64,000 bases of DNA from Nostoc sp. KVJ3 (GCF_026127265.1 NZ_WWFG01000001.1:2209501-2273500); one strand, 5' to 3'. Positions 9,072-19,585 are shown, numbered from the stretch's first letter. Translations and numbers: made by a program. The notes: a model not told the origin generated them from the sequence alone.

Positions 9072-12000
9072 ATGATTATCAAATTTTTACGCAGTTTCCA
9101 CCATAAAATTCTCTATCTCTTCCTTAGCGTCCTTGGCGTACTTGGCGGTTCGTTAAAAAAAATTACCCATTCCTCACGCCAGAAAAGAAGAATACAGTTT
9201 ATTCTTCTCTTTACATTCATGCTAACGATGACAGGGTGTAATTTTTTTGGTATCAACTCAAATAAAGAACAACTCCCAGCAGTATCCCCACTCACACCAC
9301 CAAAATTACCAGACTGGATTGAACAAATAAGTCCCATCGGCGATGCAAAGCCTCTCAACCAAATCCGCATCCGTTTTAAAGAAGCTTTAATCCCAGTTGA
9401 AAGTCTCGACAGTCCAGAACAACAGAAACTATTAGAAAAATTTGCACTTTGGCCGCCTTTACCCGGTCAATTTCGCTTTTTGACACCGCGCATGGTAGGT
9501 TTTCAAGCTGAAAAAGCATTGCCAATAGCGACAAGATTTCAAGTTACTCTCAAAGCAGGTTTAGCCGACTTAAAAAACCATCGACTAGACAAAGATTTAC
9601 CTTGGACTTTCAACACTGAATCTATTAACCTGACTAATTTACCCGGTGTCAATCCCATTGAGAAGGCTGATATCGAACCAATTGATTTACAAGAAAAGCT
9701 ACACTTTACTTCCAATGTAGAATTAAATTTAGCTTCTGTGCAAGAGCATTTACAGTTAATTCCTGAAAGTAAAAATCAAGGTATAGGTTTTAAAGTTGAA
9801 TTAGACAAAGAAGAAAAACCAGTAAAAGAAAATGAAGACCCTTTAGAAAAATTAGACCCTTCAGCACGCAACTGGTTTTATAATCTCATTCCCCAGCAAA
9901 ATCTCGAAAAGGCAACCCCTTATCGCCTAGTCTTTTCTCCCGGAATACGTCCTGCTTATGGCAATCTCGCTACAGAGAAAGAATTTGTCAGTAAGTTAGC
10001 AACTTATTCGCCTTTAGCATTCCAGAAAATTAACTTTTACGGACAGCCAGATTCAGGGGGAACATTTGGGAGATTTATTAAAGGCAGCCCCCAGCTAGAA
10101 TTTAATAACGTCTTACTGCCAGATTCAGCTAAAGAAAGTATTACCATTAATCCAGCACCGAAAGATATTTCGAGAATCATCCAAATAAATGATGAAGATA
10201 AAATTGTCGGCATCAATCCTTATGCGCTAGAACCTGCCAAAACTTATACAATTACTATCGGTGGAAATCTCAAAGATAAGTTTGGACAGACTTTGGGTAA
10301 ACCTGTCACACTTAAATATGATACTGGAGATTTAGCCGGTGATATCTGGGTACCATCAGATTTAAATATTTTTCCCACAGATAAAAATTTGCAGCTAAAT
10401 ATTAGTACTGGAAATCTGCCAGAATCTAAATATAAAGCAGCTTATCGAGCAATTAAACCGACAGATTTAGTTTATTTTAATAATAGTAATGATTTATTAC
10501 CCCAACCTTCTAATTGGCAAAGCTTTCAGGTATCGGGTAAGAAAAATCAATCAGTTGATATTGCTGTTCCTCTGCGGGAAAAAATAAGTGCAGCTACGGG
10601 AATGTTAGCTTATGGAGTACAAGCCCGTACTAATAAATATCAGGAGAACGGTAAGGAACTGTGGCGAGAACCTACGACTTATGGAATGGTTGAATTAACG
10701 AATTTGGGCGTATTTACTCAGTGGTTTCCTGAATCAGGCTTAATTCGTGTCAATCATTTGACAGATGGTTCGCCAGTTACAGCAGCTACTGTGGAAATTT
10801 ATCAATCAAAATTACAAGCAAAATCTCGCCCCGAACCAGTACCTTGTACAACAGGTAAAACTGATGAAAATGGGATTTTTAGAATTGTTCGTGAAGGATT
10901 ACAGCAATGTTATTCTGGAAATGAAAGTTCTAGTAAATCACCACAATTATTAGTAATTGCCCGTGAAAACCAAGATTGGGCATTTGCTAGAACCGAAGAG
11001 TATAGCGGTGTTTATGGCTACGGTATTGATGCAGGTTGGCAAGATAGTAAGCCAGAATCACGCGGAGTAATTTTTTCAGATAGACAGTTATATCAACCAG
11101 GTGAAAAAGCTTGGTTAACTGGGTTTGCTGGCTTCTTGCAAAATGGCATAATCCAGCAAGATAAAAATGCTGTTTATCAATTAACTTTGGTAAATCCTGA
11201 TGGACAAAAGACCAACTTAGGTACACAAACTACAAATGAATTTGGCACGTTTTCTCTGGAATTACCAATTAAAACTACTCAGCGCTTAGGCTACCATACA
11301 ATTCAAGCTAAGGGTAAGAATGGACAAGAACTTTCTGGAGAATTTCGGGTAGCTGAGTTTAAGCCACCCAATTTTAAAGTCGAACTCAACCTAGATAAAG
11401 AATTTGCTTATATTGACGATAAAGTTGATATTAATGCTACCAGTAATTATTTGTTTGGTGCGCCTGTAGAAGGTGGAGAAGCAAAATATTTTATTACTCG
11501 TCAACAGGCTAATTTTATTCCCAAAGGTTGGGACGAATTTACTTTTGGTAGACAATGGTTATGGCCGGAAGAATCTCCTAGTGTATCTAGTGATGTCTTG
11601 CAAAATAATGCCCAGCTAGATGCTAATGGTAAAAGTAGTCAAACGGTGAGTGTGGCTAATGATTTACCATATCCCATGACTTACCAAGTAGATGTGCAAG
11701 TTGCAGATGTTTCTAATCTATCTGTAGCGAATTCCAAAACTTTTACAGCCTTACCGAGTAATCGTCTAATTGGGTTAAAAAGTAATTTTATTAGTGATGC
11801 TGGTAAGGCTTTTCCTATCGATGTGATTGTTACTGATCCTACAGGGAAACCGATAACAGGTCAACAAGTCCGGCTGGAATTACAAGAAATTAAATATAGT
11901 AGCGTCACCCAATTAGTTGAAGGTAGCCGAACGCCAAAAAATCAAGTTGAATATAAAACAGTCGGACAAGCAGAAATTACATCTGCTAGCAATCCGCAAT

Positions 12001-14897
12001 CGGTAAGTTTGACAGCACCAGAATCTGGTTCATACCGAATTAGAGTTAATTTTAGTGATGCCAAATCCGAATTAAGTGCCACAGATTTACAAATTTGGGC
12101 AACTGGAGAAAATCCAGTTTTTTGGGGTTCCAAAGAAAAAGATGTCTTAGAGGTTAAGCTAGATAAAAAAGAGTTTAAACCTGGTGAAACTGCTACTGTA
12201 CTAATTCAATCTCCCTATCCAGATGCAGAATTGTACTTTGCTGTGATTAAAGACAAACCTCTTTATCAGCAGATTACCAAAGTTCAGGGAGGCACACCAC
12301 AAATTCAGTTTAAAGTTACACCAGAAATGCTACCAAATGCAGCTATCGAAGCTGTATTAGTCAGACAAGGTAAACCTATAAGCCAAGTAGAAGCGGGAAG
12401 TTTAGATAACTTGGTGAAGATTGGTTTTACTCCTTTTAAAGTTAACTTAGAAGATAAGTATTTAAAACTGCAAGTTAAGCCAGTACAAGCATCATTAGAA
12501 CCTGGTGCGGAAGCAACAGTACAGCTAGAACTAAAGGATAATCAAGGTAATCCCACCAAAGGACAGTTTACAGTCATGGTGGTAAATGAAGCGGTGTTAC
12601 AACTTTCTGGTTATCGCCCGCCAGATTTGGTGGATACAGTTTATGCAGAACAGACAATATCTACCCGCTTTAGTGATAATCGCCCAGATGTTATATTACA
12701 AGCACAAGATGTAGCTAAACCCAAGGGTTGGGGTTATGGTGGTGGTTTCTCAACTGGTGCAGCAAATACTCGCACTCGCACCGATTTTAAAGCCTTAGCT
12801 TACTACAACGGTTCTGTTCTCACCGATGCAAATGGGAATGCACAGATAACCTTTAAACTCCCGGATGACTTAACTACATGGCGAGTTATGGCTGTGGCCA
12901 CCGATGGAAATCTGCGTTTCGGGAATGGAGATGCGACCTTTATCACCACCAAGCCACTACTAACTAATGCCATTTTGCCACAATTTGCCCGTCCAGGCGA
13001 TCGCATCCTTGCCGGTTTATCAGTCACCAACAACACCGGGAATCCAGGAAATCTCTCAATAAATGGCGAACTTAGCGGTACGGTGAAGTTTGCTGACAAA
13101 AACCCCACCGCAACTTCTTTACAAACCAAAGCTGAATCTGCAACTCACGCTTATCGCTTTCCAATGTTGGCGGATAGCGTCGGAGTCGGTAAAGTTCGCT
13201 TTACCACTCAGCTAAATGGTACAGCCGCAGATGCTTTTGAAGTACCTTTGGAAATTAAGCCAGTTGAAATTACAGAACAAGTCGTTGAATCTGGTGTCAC
13301 TGAAAAACAGGTAAAAATTCCCCTGAATGTTGATAAAAATACCTTCCCTGATGCGGGAGGTTTAGATATTCAGTTGGCGAGTAGCTTGATTCCAGAGATT
13401 CAAGCACCAGCAAAGCAAGTTTTAGAAGATAATGATTTACCGTTCACAGAACCGGCTGCGAGTCAATTAATGATTGCAGCTAATTTGCAAACTCTCACCC
13501 AAAAATATGGTCAAAAATTTGCAGAATTTAATCCTAGCCAACAGGGAAATCAAGCAATTGAAAAATTACAAAAACTTCAAATCGCCGATGGTGGTTTTGC
13601 TGCTTTCCCCGGACAGGAAAAATCTGACCCTTGGGTTTCTGCTTATGCGGGTGAATCTTTGGCTAAAGCAAGTCAGGTGTTCCCTAATTTAGTCGATGCT
13701 GGAATGCTATCTCGCCTGAAAACTTATCTGCAAAAAGTTCTGGCGAATCCTGGAGAATACGATTTTTGCAAACAACTACTCTGTAAAAGACAACTGCAAA
13801 TTAACGCTTTAATTGCCCTAGCAGATTTAGGAGATAAACGCAATACTTTCCTCGCAGATATTAATGAACAGCGTAATAATTTTGATTTAGTAACTCAAAT
13901 TAAACTAGCGCGATACTTATCTCAATTCCCAGAATGGCAAAATGAATCTCAACAATTAGTGAACAAGCTGCAACAGAATATCTATGAAACTGGTCGCGCA
14001 GCAGTTGTGAGTTTACCACCTAGTTGGGGATGGATGAGTTCATCTACGACGACGCAAGCGCAAGCTTTACGCCTATTTATTGCCAAACGAAGTAAACCCG
14101 AAGTTATAGATAAATTATTTCAAAGTCTTCTCGCACTCCGACGGGATGGCACATGGCAAACTAACTATAATAATGCCCAAGCATTAACAGCTTTAGTAGA
14201 TTATAGTCAACTACAACCCACACCACCTAATTTTGTTGCCACAGTACAATTAGCTGGTAAAAAGTTAGGAGAAAATCGCTTTGATGGCTACAAAAATCCT
14301 AGTTTACAAATCAATGTACCAATGAATCAATTACCTCGCGATCGTAATGATTTAACCCTGGAAAAATCAGGTAATGGCACTTTACACTATCTGGTTGCTT
14401 ATAATTATCGCTTGCAAGGAAATCAACCAGGCAGATTTAACGGTTTACGCATAACACGAGAAATTAGTCAAGTAAATCAAGAGAAAGTTTTACAAAAAAC
14501 AGGTCTTTACGCTTTCGATAAACCCTTGACTTTAGCCTCTGGACAGGTGTTTGATATTGGTTTAGAAATCATCGCCGATCGCACCGTGGATCATATAGTA
14601 ATAAAAGATCCACTACCAGCAGGTTTTGAGGCGGTTGATGCAAGTTTTCAAACCACCACAGCTGCATTGCAAGCAAAAGCCGATAGCTGGGAACTTGGGT
14701 TTAAGAATGTGTATCGCGATCGCATTATCGCCTATGCCGACCACCTGGAACCAGGAGTTTACAGCTTGCATTACTTAGTCCGTTCTGTCACCCCTGGGAC
14801 ATTTTCCTGGCCTGGTGCAGAAGTTCACCTGCAATATGCACCAGAAGAATTTGGGCGTACTGCTGAGTCTACATTGATATTGGAGGATGGAAAGTAA
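9072..14897 (+). CDS. Bacterial alpha-2-macroglobulin lipoprotein without thioester
   Basis: A 1941-residue protein of the bacterial alpha-2-macroglobulin family, thought to trap or inhibit proteases that breach the outer membrane. A basic-hydrophobic leader ends in LTMTGC, so Cys56 is probably lipidated. Successive MG-type beta domains follow; the ANTRTRTDF/ATDGNLRFG region marks the alpha-2-macroglobulin core, then the helical thioester domain (QIADGGFAAFPG) and a C-terminal receptor-like domain. At the place of the thioester (C-x-E-Q) the sequence reads FTEP (residues 1458-1461, bases 13443-13454), so covalent trapping is not possible. The first 30 residues include a stretch encoded by a dispersed repeat (9119-9160), making the true start uncertain. 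It faces pbpC head to head, the classical partner that repairs the wall. Confidence 0.92.
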   Translation: MIIKFLRSFHHKILYLFLSVLGVLGGSLKKITHSSRQKRRIQFILLFTFMLTMTGCNFFGINSNKEQLPAVSPLTPPKLPDWIEQISPIGDAKPLNQIRIRFKEALIPVESLDSPEQQKLLEKFALWPPLPGQFRFLTPRMVGFQAEKALPIATRFQVTLKAGLADLKNHRLDKDLPWTFNTESINLTNLPGVNPIEKADIEPIDLQEKLHFTSNVELNLASVQEHLQLIPESKNQGIGFKVELDKEEKPVKENEDPLEKLDPSARNWFYNLIPQQNLEKATPYRLVFSPGIRPAYGNLATEKEFVSKLATYSPLAFQKINFYGQPDSGGTFGRFIKGSPQLEFNNVLLPDSAKESITINPAPKDISRIIQINDEDKIVGINPYALEPAKTYTITIGGNLKDKFGQTLGKPVTLKYDTGDLAGDIWVPSDLNIFPTDKNLQLNISTGNLPESKYKAAYRAIKPTDLVYFNNSNDLLPQPSNWQSFQVSGKKNQSVDIAVPLREKISAATGMLAYGVQARTNKYQENGKELWREPTTYGMVELTNLGVFTQWFPESGLIRVNHLTDGSPVTAATVEIYQSKLQAKSRPEPVPCTTGKTDENGIFRIVREGLQQCYSGNESSSKSPQLLVIARENQDWAFARTEEYSGVYGYGIDAGWQDSKPESRGVIFSDRQLYQPGEKAWLTGFAGFLQNGIIQQDKNAVYQLTLVNPDGQKTNLGTQTTNEFGTFSLELPIKTTQRLGYHTIQAKGKNGQELSGEFRVAEFKPPNFKVELNLDKEFAYIDDKVDINATSNYLFGAPVEGGEAKYFITRQQANFIPKGWDEFTFGRQWLWPEESPSVSSDVLQNNAQLDANGKSSQTVSVANDLPYPMTYQVDVQVADVSNLSVANSKTFTALPSNRLIGLKSNFISDAGKAFPIDVIVTDPTGKPITGQQVRLELQEIKYSSVTQLVEGSRTPKNQVEYKTVGQAEITSASNPQSVSLTAPESGSYRIRVNFSDAKSELSATDLQIWATGENPVFWGSKEKDVLEVKLDKKEFKPGETATVLIQSPYPDAELYFAVIKDKPLYQQITKVQGGTPQIQFKVTPEMLPNAAIEAVLVRQGKPISQVEAGSLDNLVKIGFTPFKVNLEDKYLKLQVKPVQASLEPGAEATVQLELKDNQGNPTKGQFTVMVVNEAVLQLSGYRPPDLVDTVYAEQTISTRFSDNRPDVILQAQDVAKPKGWGYGGGFSTGAANTRTRTDFKALAYYNGSVLTDANGNAQITFKLPDDLTTWRVMAVATDGNLRFGNGDATFITTKPLLTNAILPQFARPGDRILAGLSVTNNTGNPGNLSINGELSGTVKFADKNPTATSLQTKAESATHAYRFPMLADSVGVGKVRFTTQLNGTAADAFEVPLEIKPVEITEQVVESGVTEKQVKIPLNVDKNTFPDAGGLDIQLASSLIPEIQAPAKQVLEDNDLPFTEPAASQLMIAANLQTLTQKYGQKFAEFNPSQQGNQAIEKLQKLQIADGGFAAFPGQEKSDPWVSAYAGESLAKASQVFPNLVDAGMLSRLKTYLQKVLANPGEYDFCKQLLCKRQLQINALIALADLGDKRNTFLADINEQRNNFDLVTQIKLARYLSQFPEWQNESQQLVNKLQQNIYETGRAAVVSLPPSWGWMSSSTTTQAQALRLFIAKRSKPEVIDKLFQSLLALRRDGTWQTNYNNAQALTALVDYSQLQPTPPNFVATVQLAGKKLGENRFDGYKNPSLQINVPMNQLPRDRNDLTLEKSGNGTLHYLVAYNYRLQGNQPGRFNGLRITREISQVNQEKVLQKTGLYAFDKPLTLASGQVFDIGLEIIADRTVDHIVIKDPLPAGFEAVDASFQTTTAALQAKADSWELGFKNVYRDRIIAYADHLEPGVYSLHYLVRSVTPGTFSWPGAEVHLQYAPEEFGRTAESTLILEDGK
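9119..9160. repeat. Dispersed repeat embedded in the macroglobulin signal region
   Basis: The stretch CTTAGCGTCCTTGGCG...GGCGGTTCGTTAAAAAA matches the intergenic family seen at 47864-47898 (TCTGCGCC, GGCGGTTCGTTAAAAAA) and, in reverse orientation, at 15033-15065 (GAACCGCAAAGGGCGC). Here it is read as FLSVLGVLGGSLKK between the first Met and the lipobox. Confidence 0.75.
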
Positions 14898-14993
14898 TTA
14901 TTTATGGCATCTTTGGCTACAACAAATTTAAAAATCTTCACTTTAATAATGATACAAATACATTGGTAGGGCTATGGCATTGCCATGCCCTTA

Positions 14994-15145
14994 TACCAAT
15001 TCTGTATAAAGATGCGCCAAATTATATAAGGAACGAACCGCAAAGGGCGCAAAGGACACAAAGGAAGAAAGAAAATTTGGTGCAGCCTCACAAAGAAATG
15101 GTATTACGAGAAACCTATCTGTATCAGGGTTTTCGTGAATTGGTA
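14994..15145. repeat. Dispersed repeat element with 9-bp terminal inverted repeats
   Basis: TACCAATTC (14994-15002) and its exact inverse GAATTGGTA (15137-15145) bound about 152 bp. Inside is the GAACCGCAAAGG-type repeat and, at the right end, ACGAGAAACCTATCTGTATC, which recurs inverted at 47643-47676. It fills the gap between the macroglobulin gene and the convergent DUF4347 gene. Confidence 0.7.
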
Positions 15146-15151
15146 CGAGGA

Positions 15152-18100
15152 CTAATTTATAGTTGTCAAATTAACTTTGATAATCACGTCATTGAAATCC
15201 TTGTCGCCACCACCAGACAAATCCTCAAAGCCAAAAGCGTTACTTTCTAACAGGCGAATGTGATCCGACTGATCGGAATTAGCACCTAAGAATGGGAAAT
15301 AAACCGCCGGAGCATTAGAATTGTTATTTAAAACCGCATCAGGTCTAGCATTAACAATGATAAAGGGAACAAAAATCGCGCCAGGTTGGAAAGTACCACT
15401 GTAAGTAGCACTACCTTGATTACTCACACTCAAATCAATACCAGCAACCCGACTACGCACAGCAGCCTGAGTATAACCAGCCTGTCCTGTGAGAATATCA
15501 GCCTTGCCGTCACCATTGGTATCAATCCCACCCTGAACATCAGTCACCTGATAAAAGCCGACGTAATCGTTGTAAGATGCCTCTCTGTAAACGTTAAATT
15601 CAGCTTTCACTGATTGTTTGACATCTCGCAAATCAATCACTTGTCCTTGAAATTGACCTTGGAGATTTGTACCCAAAGGTAAAGGTTGATTTGTCTGGGT
15701 AATTTTCACTACCAAATCATTAAAATCTGTGGAACTGTTACCATAAGCACTCTTCCAAGCTAGAGAGAAACTATTGTCACCCAAATCTGTAATTTTTTGG
15801 GTTGAGACACTAGAAAACAGTAATTTACCGATGGAGTTAGGATTATTGCGTACAGAATCAAGGCTACCGTCTTGGACTAATAAGAATCTAAAATTCTCAC
15901 CAGAATTCAATCCCAGCAGTCTACTCAGATTATTAGGTTGAAAGCCATTAGGGGTATTAGCGATCGCAGATAAAATTACCTCTGAGCGATCTAAGGCGGC
16001 TTTGGCATAACCTTCAGCACCAGGAGCAATACCGTTAATCGTACCTTTATCATCATCAACAGTAAATAAAGCCAGTTCATTCACCAGTTTAGAACTGTTA
16101 CCAGTAAGTTGAATTTGCAGTGTGGTTTTGACATCCTGACAAGTGATCTTGAAGACATCATCACTTGGTTTAGTAAGACGGGTGGGTATTTGGTCAACAT
16201 TAATAGTCAATAACTTATCAAAGGTGAGACCACCACCATCAGTAGTGCGGACGAGGATTTTGTAACTAGACTTAGTTTTAAAGTCTGGAGAATCTTTGAT
16301 TTTGAGGGTATTGCCATCAATGGTGAAGGCATTATTATCAGTATCGTCAATTCCGGGAACTAAGTTGTATGTGAAATGATCGTTTTCATCTGGGTCGGTA
16401 CTGCTGAATGTGCCGATGACAGTGCTGGCTGGTGCTTTATCTTTGACATCAGTCTTATCTAATGCCAAATCTGTCGGGTTGTCATTGATATTGTTGACAT
16501 TAACAACAAACTTGCGAGTAGTGATTTTATCACCATCACTGACATTGAGACTGATTGTAGCTTGACCATATTTAGTAGCAGCAGGTGTGACTTTGACAGT
16601 GCGATCGCTTCCTGTACCACTAATTACAATACCCTTATTGGGGATTAAATCTGGGTTGGATGAGCTTGCTGTCACCGTCAAATTACTAGCAGCAGTTTCC
16701 GAGTCACCAATGCTAAAAGGAATTGCATCTGTGGCGGTATCCTGATTAATGGTTTGGTTGAGAATATCACCGCTAGTAGTAACTTTGACAAATGCCAAGT
16801 TGCTATTCGTACCAGCTGATGGTGTATCATCTCCCAAGAAGAGGAAATTCGGTTTTTCGTAGACATCAGGTATGGGAAATGGTATGGTAGCAGCAGTGTA
16901 ATTCCGTACTCTACCTGTCAATTTGGCGACACCATCAGCAAATAGGGTGTAGTAATCGCCCAAAACTGCCAAATCGTAATTTACCACTGTTGTAGTAGTG
17001 TTAACATCTACTCCTTCGGCTTGGGTGAATAGGGTTTTGTATGGATTAGCAGAAGTATCAGGTTCCAGACCCGGATTTATTTGTGTTGTGCCGTCATCCT
17101 GGGCAAAAATCCGGTTAGTGAGGAAACCTAATTCAATACCCTTTTTGTCTTTATCCAGAGCAATGACGCTAAACCCAGCGCGATCTGGTTTGCCATCACT
17201 ATTCTTATCGGCACTTGCAGCTAAAGTTTGAGAATTTACCTGTAACCCAAAGGAGACAACAAACCCACCATTCCGGTCAAGGGTGGGGAAGAGAGGATTT
17301 AAAGGGTCAGGGGTTAAAGATGTTCCAGTGATAGTGATACCGTAGTTGGTATAACCAGCATAGGCTGTATTATTGGTCGTTAAATTAGTTGTATTATTTG
17401 TAGCAGAAGTGGTCGCAGTACCAGGCTGTGCAAGAGCTTGATAAGCAAACCAAGGTGCATTTTTAGCTGCACCTGAAGAATCAGGTTTCTTAGCAGTACT
17501 ACCGTCGTAAAGAACTAGTGTATTGCCAACACTGGGTGCATCGTTAACAGCAGTTACTTGGACTGTTTTGGTGACAGATGTACTTTTACTTCCAGTGTCA
17601 TCGGTCAAAACTATCTCTACGGTACGGTCAACAGTGGCAGGATTTTTAGAAGTGTTAGCAAAAGTAATATTACGTACTAAAGCTTGAGTTGCTGCTTCAG
17701 TAGCGGCAGAATTCAGGTTAATGACTAAACTCTCAGTACCAATACCGCCACTAAAATTGCCAATTTTGGTGCTGCCGTAATAAATTTCCCTACCATCGAG
17801 GTTAATTTCAGTTCCCCCGATGCCTTGATTGCGAATACTCAAGCGATCGTCTGCTGTTCCCCCAGTGGTGAAGCGGACTGTGAGATTACCTGTATTGAAG
17901 TTAGGTGAGTCAATATCGGTGACAGTTGCACCTAAATCTAAAACAGTTGCGGCGGAGTTTTCAGTATAGGAAATACTACCACCAGGTAGAGAGATGATTG
18001 GGGCAATGTTAGAAGGAGCCATCAGCACGGAAGTGTATGCTGACTGCAACGCTTTTGAAAATGCCAAAGGCGACTTAATCAAACCCGTTGTCACTTCTAA

Positions 18101-18526
18101 GTTCCAATCTGCCCCAGCCGCAGCACTGCCGGTTAAGTTATTAGAAGCGGCGACATTTGCTCCCGTTAACTGACTCAGTTGCTCAACAAATGCAATTCCT
18201 TCCTCACCTTGAGCAACATCACACCCATACAGCAAAATATCGGCATCTTCGGTGAGCGCACTTTGCCAAATCTCGAACTGACTGTCATGGCTTTGCAACT
18301 GAGAGTGGGTTAACCAGCTATTGCCTAACTTTAATCCACTAGACTTTCCGTGGGAGACAATGTGAATGGCACTAATCTGACTGTAGCTTTTGAGAATATC
18401 GTTGATTTGTTCAATCCCACTGTTGTCACTATCCAGAATAAATACTTTTGACTGGATGTCTATTCCTTTGATGAGGCTTTGTTTGTCTTCAACAGCTGCG
18501 TCAATAAAAACAAGAGACTGACTCAT
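15152..18526 (-). CDS. DUF4347 / cadherin-like / DUF4114 surface protein
   Basis: A 1124-residue modular protein. The N-terminal ~150 residues (FIDAAVED, IHIVSHGKSSGLKLG, ADILLYGCDVAQGEEG) are a DUF4347 domain, usual at the start of giant cyanobacterial extracellular proteins. Ig/cadherin-type repeats follow (about 170-335 and 600-810), with an intervening lectin-like region rich in Asp/Asn/Thr. The C-terminal third has two DUF4114-type signatures: STDFNDLVVKI and GFEDLSGGGDKDFNDVIIKV at the very end. No classical signal peptide is visible; secretion by a type I route is plausible but no RTX nonapeptides are seen. The probable role is adhesion or a sheath component with calcium-binding loops (DxNxDG, as in DTNGDGKAD). 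It is monocistronic with convergent repeats downstream. Confidence 0.85.
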   Translation of the reverse strand: MSQSLVFIDAAVEDKQSLIKGIDIQSKVFILDSDNSGIEQINDILKSYSQISAIHIVSHGKSSGLKLGNSWLTHSQLQSHDSQFEIWQSALTEDADILLYGCDVAQGEEGIAFVEQLSQLTGANVAASNNLTGSAAAGADWNLEVTTGLIKSPLAFSKALQSAYTSVLMAPSNIAPIISLPGGSISYTENSAATVLDLGATVTDIDSPNFNTGNLTVRFTTGGTADDRLSIRNQGIGGTEINLDGREIYYGSTKIGNFSGGIGTESLVINLNSAATEAATQALVRNITFANTSKNPATVDRTVEIVLTDDTGSKSTSVTKTVQVTAVNDAPSVGNTLVLYDGSTAKKPDSSGAAKNAPWFAYQALAQPGTATTSATNNTTNLTTNNTAYAGYTNYGITITGTSLTPDPLNPLFPTLDRNGGFVVSFGLQVNSQTLAASADKNSDGKPDRAGFSVIALDKDKKGIELGFLTNRIFAQDDGTTQINPGLEPDTSANPYKTLFTQAEGVDVNTTTTVVNYDLAVLGDYYTLFADGVAKLTGRVRNYTAATIPFPIPDVYEKPNFLFLGDDTPSAGTNSNLAFVKVTTSGDILNQTINQDTATDAIPFSIGDSETAASNLTVTASSSNPDLIPNKGIVISGTGSDRTVKVTPAATKYGQATISLNVSDGDKITTRKFVVNVNNINDNPTDLALDKTDVKDKAPASTVIGTFSSTDPDENDHFTYNLVPGIDDTDNNAFTIDGNTLKIKDSPDFKTKSSYKILVRTTDGGGLTFDKLLTINVDQIPTRLTKPSDDVFKITCQDVKTTLQIQLTGNSSKLVNELALFTVDDDKGTINGIAPGAEGYAKAALDRSEVILSAIANTPNGFQPNNLSRLLGLNSGENFRFLLVQDGSLDSVRNNPNSIGKLLFSSVSTQKITDLGDNSFSLAWKSAYGNSSTDFNDLVVKITQTNQPLPLGTNLQGQFQGQVIDLRDVKQSVKAEFNVYREASYNDYVGFYQVTDVQGGIDTNGDGKADILTGQAGYTQAAVRSRVAGIDLSVSNQGSATYSGTFQPGAIFVPFIIVNARPDAVLNNNSNAPAVYFPFLGANSDQSDHIRLLESNAFGFEDLSGGGDKDFNDVIIKVNLTTIN

Positions 18527-19329
18527 AGTTCTACTTAGTTAAGTTTTGAAAAATTGTTGGAGAATTTAGGGCAGTTAATACCATCAGTGAAAGGTTAAGA
18601 TAAAGTTACTGTAGTTTCTTAGTAATAATACTTAGACTGCGGGAAAAGAGGTATTTATTTAAATTTTTAGGTCAGTTATGGTACAAGAGACTTACAGCAG
18701 AATTCAAGATTTGAACCACGTCTTTCGTAAGGGCACAGGAATGTTCCCTAGGGCGTGGTATATTTAACTGAAAATAGCTGTAATGATGCGTAATCTGAAT
18801 ACACATCAGTATCGTTTGCCCAAAAATTGTCTTTCTATTGAGAATTTTTCGGTATCTTTAAGTATTATTAATTACTCAAAATAAAAATAGTGTGTAGCCT
18901 TAACCTCTCACAAATCGTATTCTTTGGTATATCGGAGAATTTAAGTACCAAAATATATCAAAAACTCATAATTAAGTTCAGTAAAATTACTGCTTTAAAT
19001 TAAGTCTGCATTATCCAGAACCCTTGTAGATACGCGAAGCAGGGTAGGACACAAAGGGAAGAGAATTGAAAAGGGTTTTCGTGTCAGTCCCGTATATTTT
19101 TGCCAAATTTGGTATGCTCCCATATTTTGAGCGTCACGGGCTGACTTTTGATGAAGAAAAATTGAGTGCTTTTATAGGAGATAAACAGGGAAGTTGAAAG
19201 ACAGGCGATCGCACCAATTCATGGTAAACCAAATTTGTATCTTTCGTTACTGCCAACTATATACTGCTCAACAAGTTACGATCAATTAAGAAGTAATAAT
19301 TTTCTACGGCACTGCCAGGAGTCTCTATA
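18527..19329. other. Long intergenic region with decayed repeats
   Basis: About 800 bp without a supported gene. It holds the dispersed repeat at 18709-18783 and a short open stretch at 19063-19197 lacking a start codon. Otherwise it is AT-rich spacer. Confidence 0.6.
18709..18783. repeat. Dispersed 75-bp repeat, inverse copy at 47707-47783
   Basis: It runs from ATTTGAACCACGTCT through TCGTAAGGGC and CCCTAGGGCGTGGT to ACTGAAAATAGCTGTAA. The reverse complement of 47707-47783 has the same succession with scattered changes (TTTGAACCACATCTGTCGTA ... CTGAAAATAGCTGTAA). Confidence 0.8.
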
Positions 19330-19548
19330 ATGTTCATCAATGAATTGTCACCTATATTCAAAGAATTTATCCAGTATCCAGCCTCATTTGTGGGTGGGTT
19401 CTTCTCTGGTGTACTTCGGCTCAATCTTGCAGATGATCCTGTTAAAAGCTGGCTAGATCGCAAGAGCCGCTCAAATAGTTGCACCAGTAGTACAACAGAT
19501 GCACATAATGGCAAAGCTACAGGGCCTCAACAGATTTCGATTGACTAA
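19330..19548 (+). CDS. Small conserved cyanobacterial protein (UPF0426-like)
   Basis: A 72-residue protein: FINELSPIFKEFIQYPASF, VGGFFSGVLRLNLADDPVK, SWL, then a polar tail ending GPQQISID. The pattern F-x-x-x-P-x-x-F-x-x-G-F-x-S-G-x-L-R-L-x-L-x-x-DP-x-x-W-L is, from memory, that of a short family shared by cyanobacteria and plastids (UPF0426); function unknown. The pattern conservation and ATG start argue it is a real gene although it stands alone. The hydrophobic middle is too short and interrupted for a transmembrane helix; a peripheral membrane role is only a guess. A perfect 15-bp stem-loop lies downstream. Confidence 0.7.
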   Translation: MFINELSPIFKEFIQYPASFVGGFFSGVLRLNLADDPVKSWLDRKSRSNSCTSSTTDAHNGKATGPQQISID

Positions 19549-19585
19549 ATTTTCGGGTAATCGCAAATCTAGTTAATTATTTTGG

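Noticed and set aside
14963..15250. 95-codon plus-strand frame after the macroglobulin gene
   Set aside because: It consists of dispersed repeat sequence and runs into the 3' end of the convergent DUF4347 gene.
19063..19197. Short open stretch ending YFERHGLTFDEEKLSAFIGD
   Set aside because: It has no upstream start codon in a plausible place and I cannot tie it to a family; perhaps a gene remnant.
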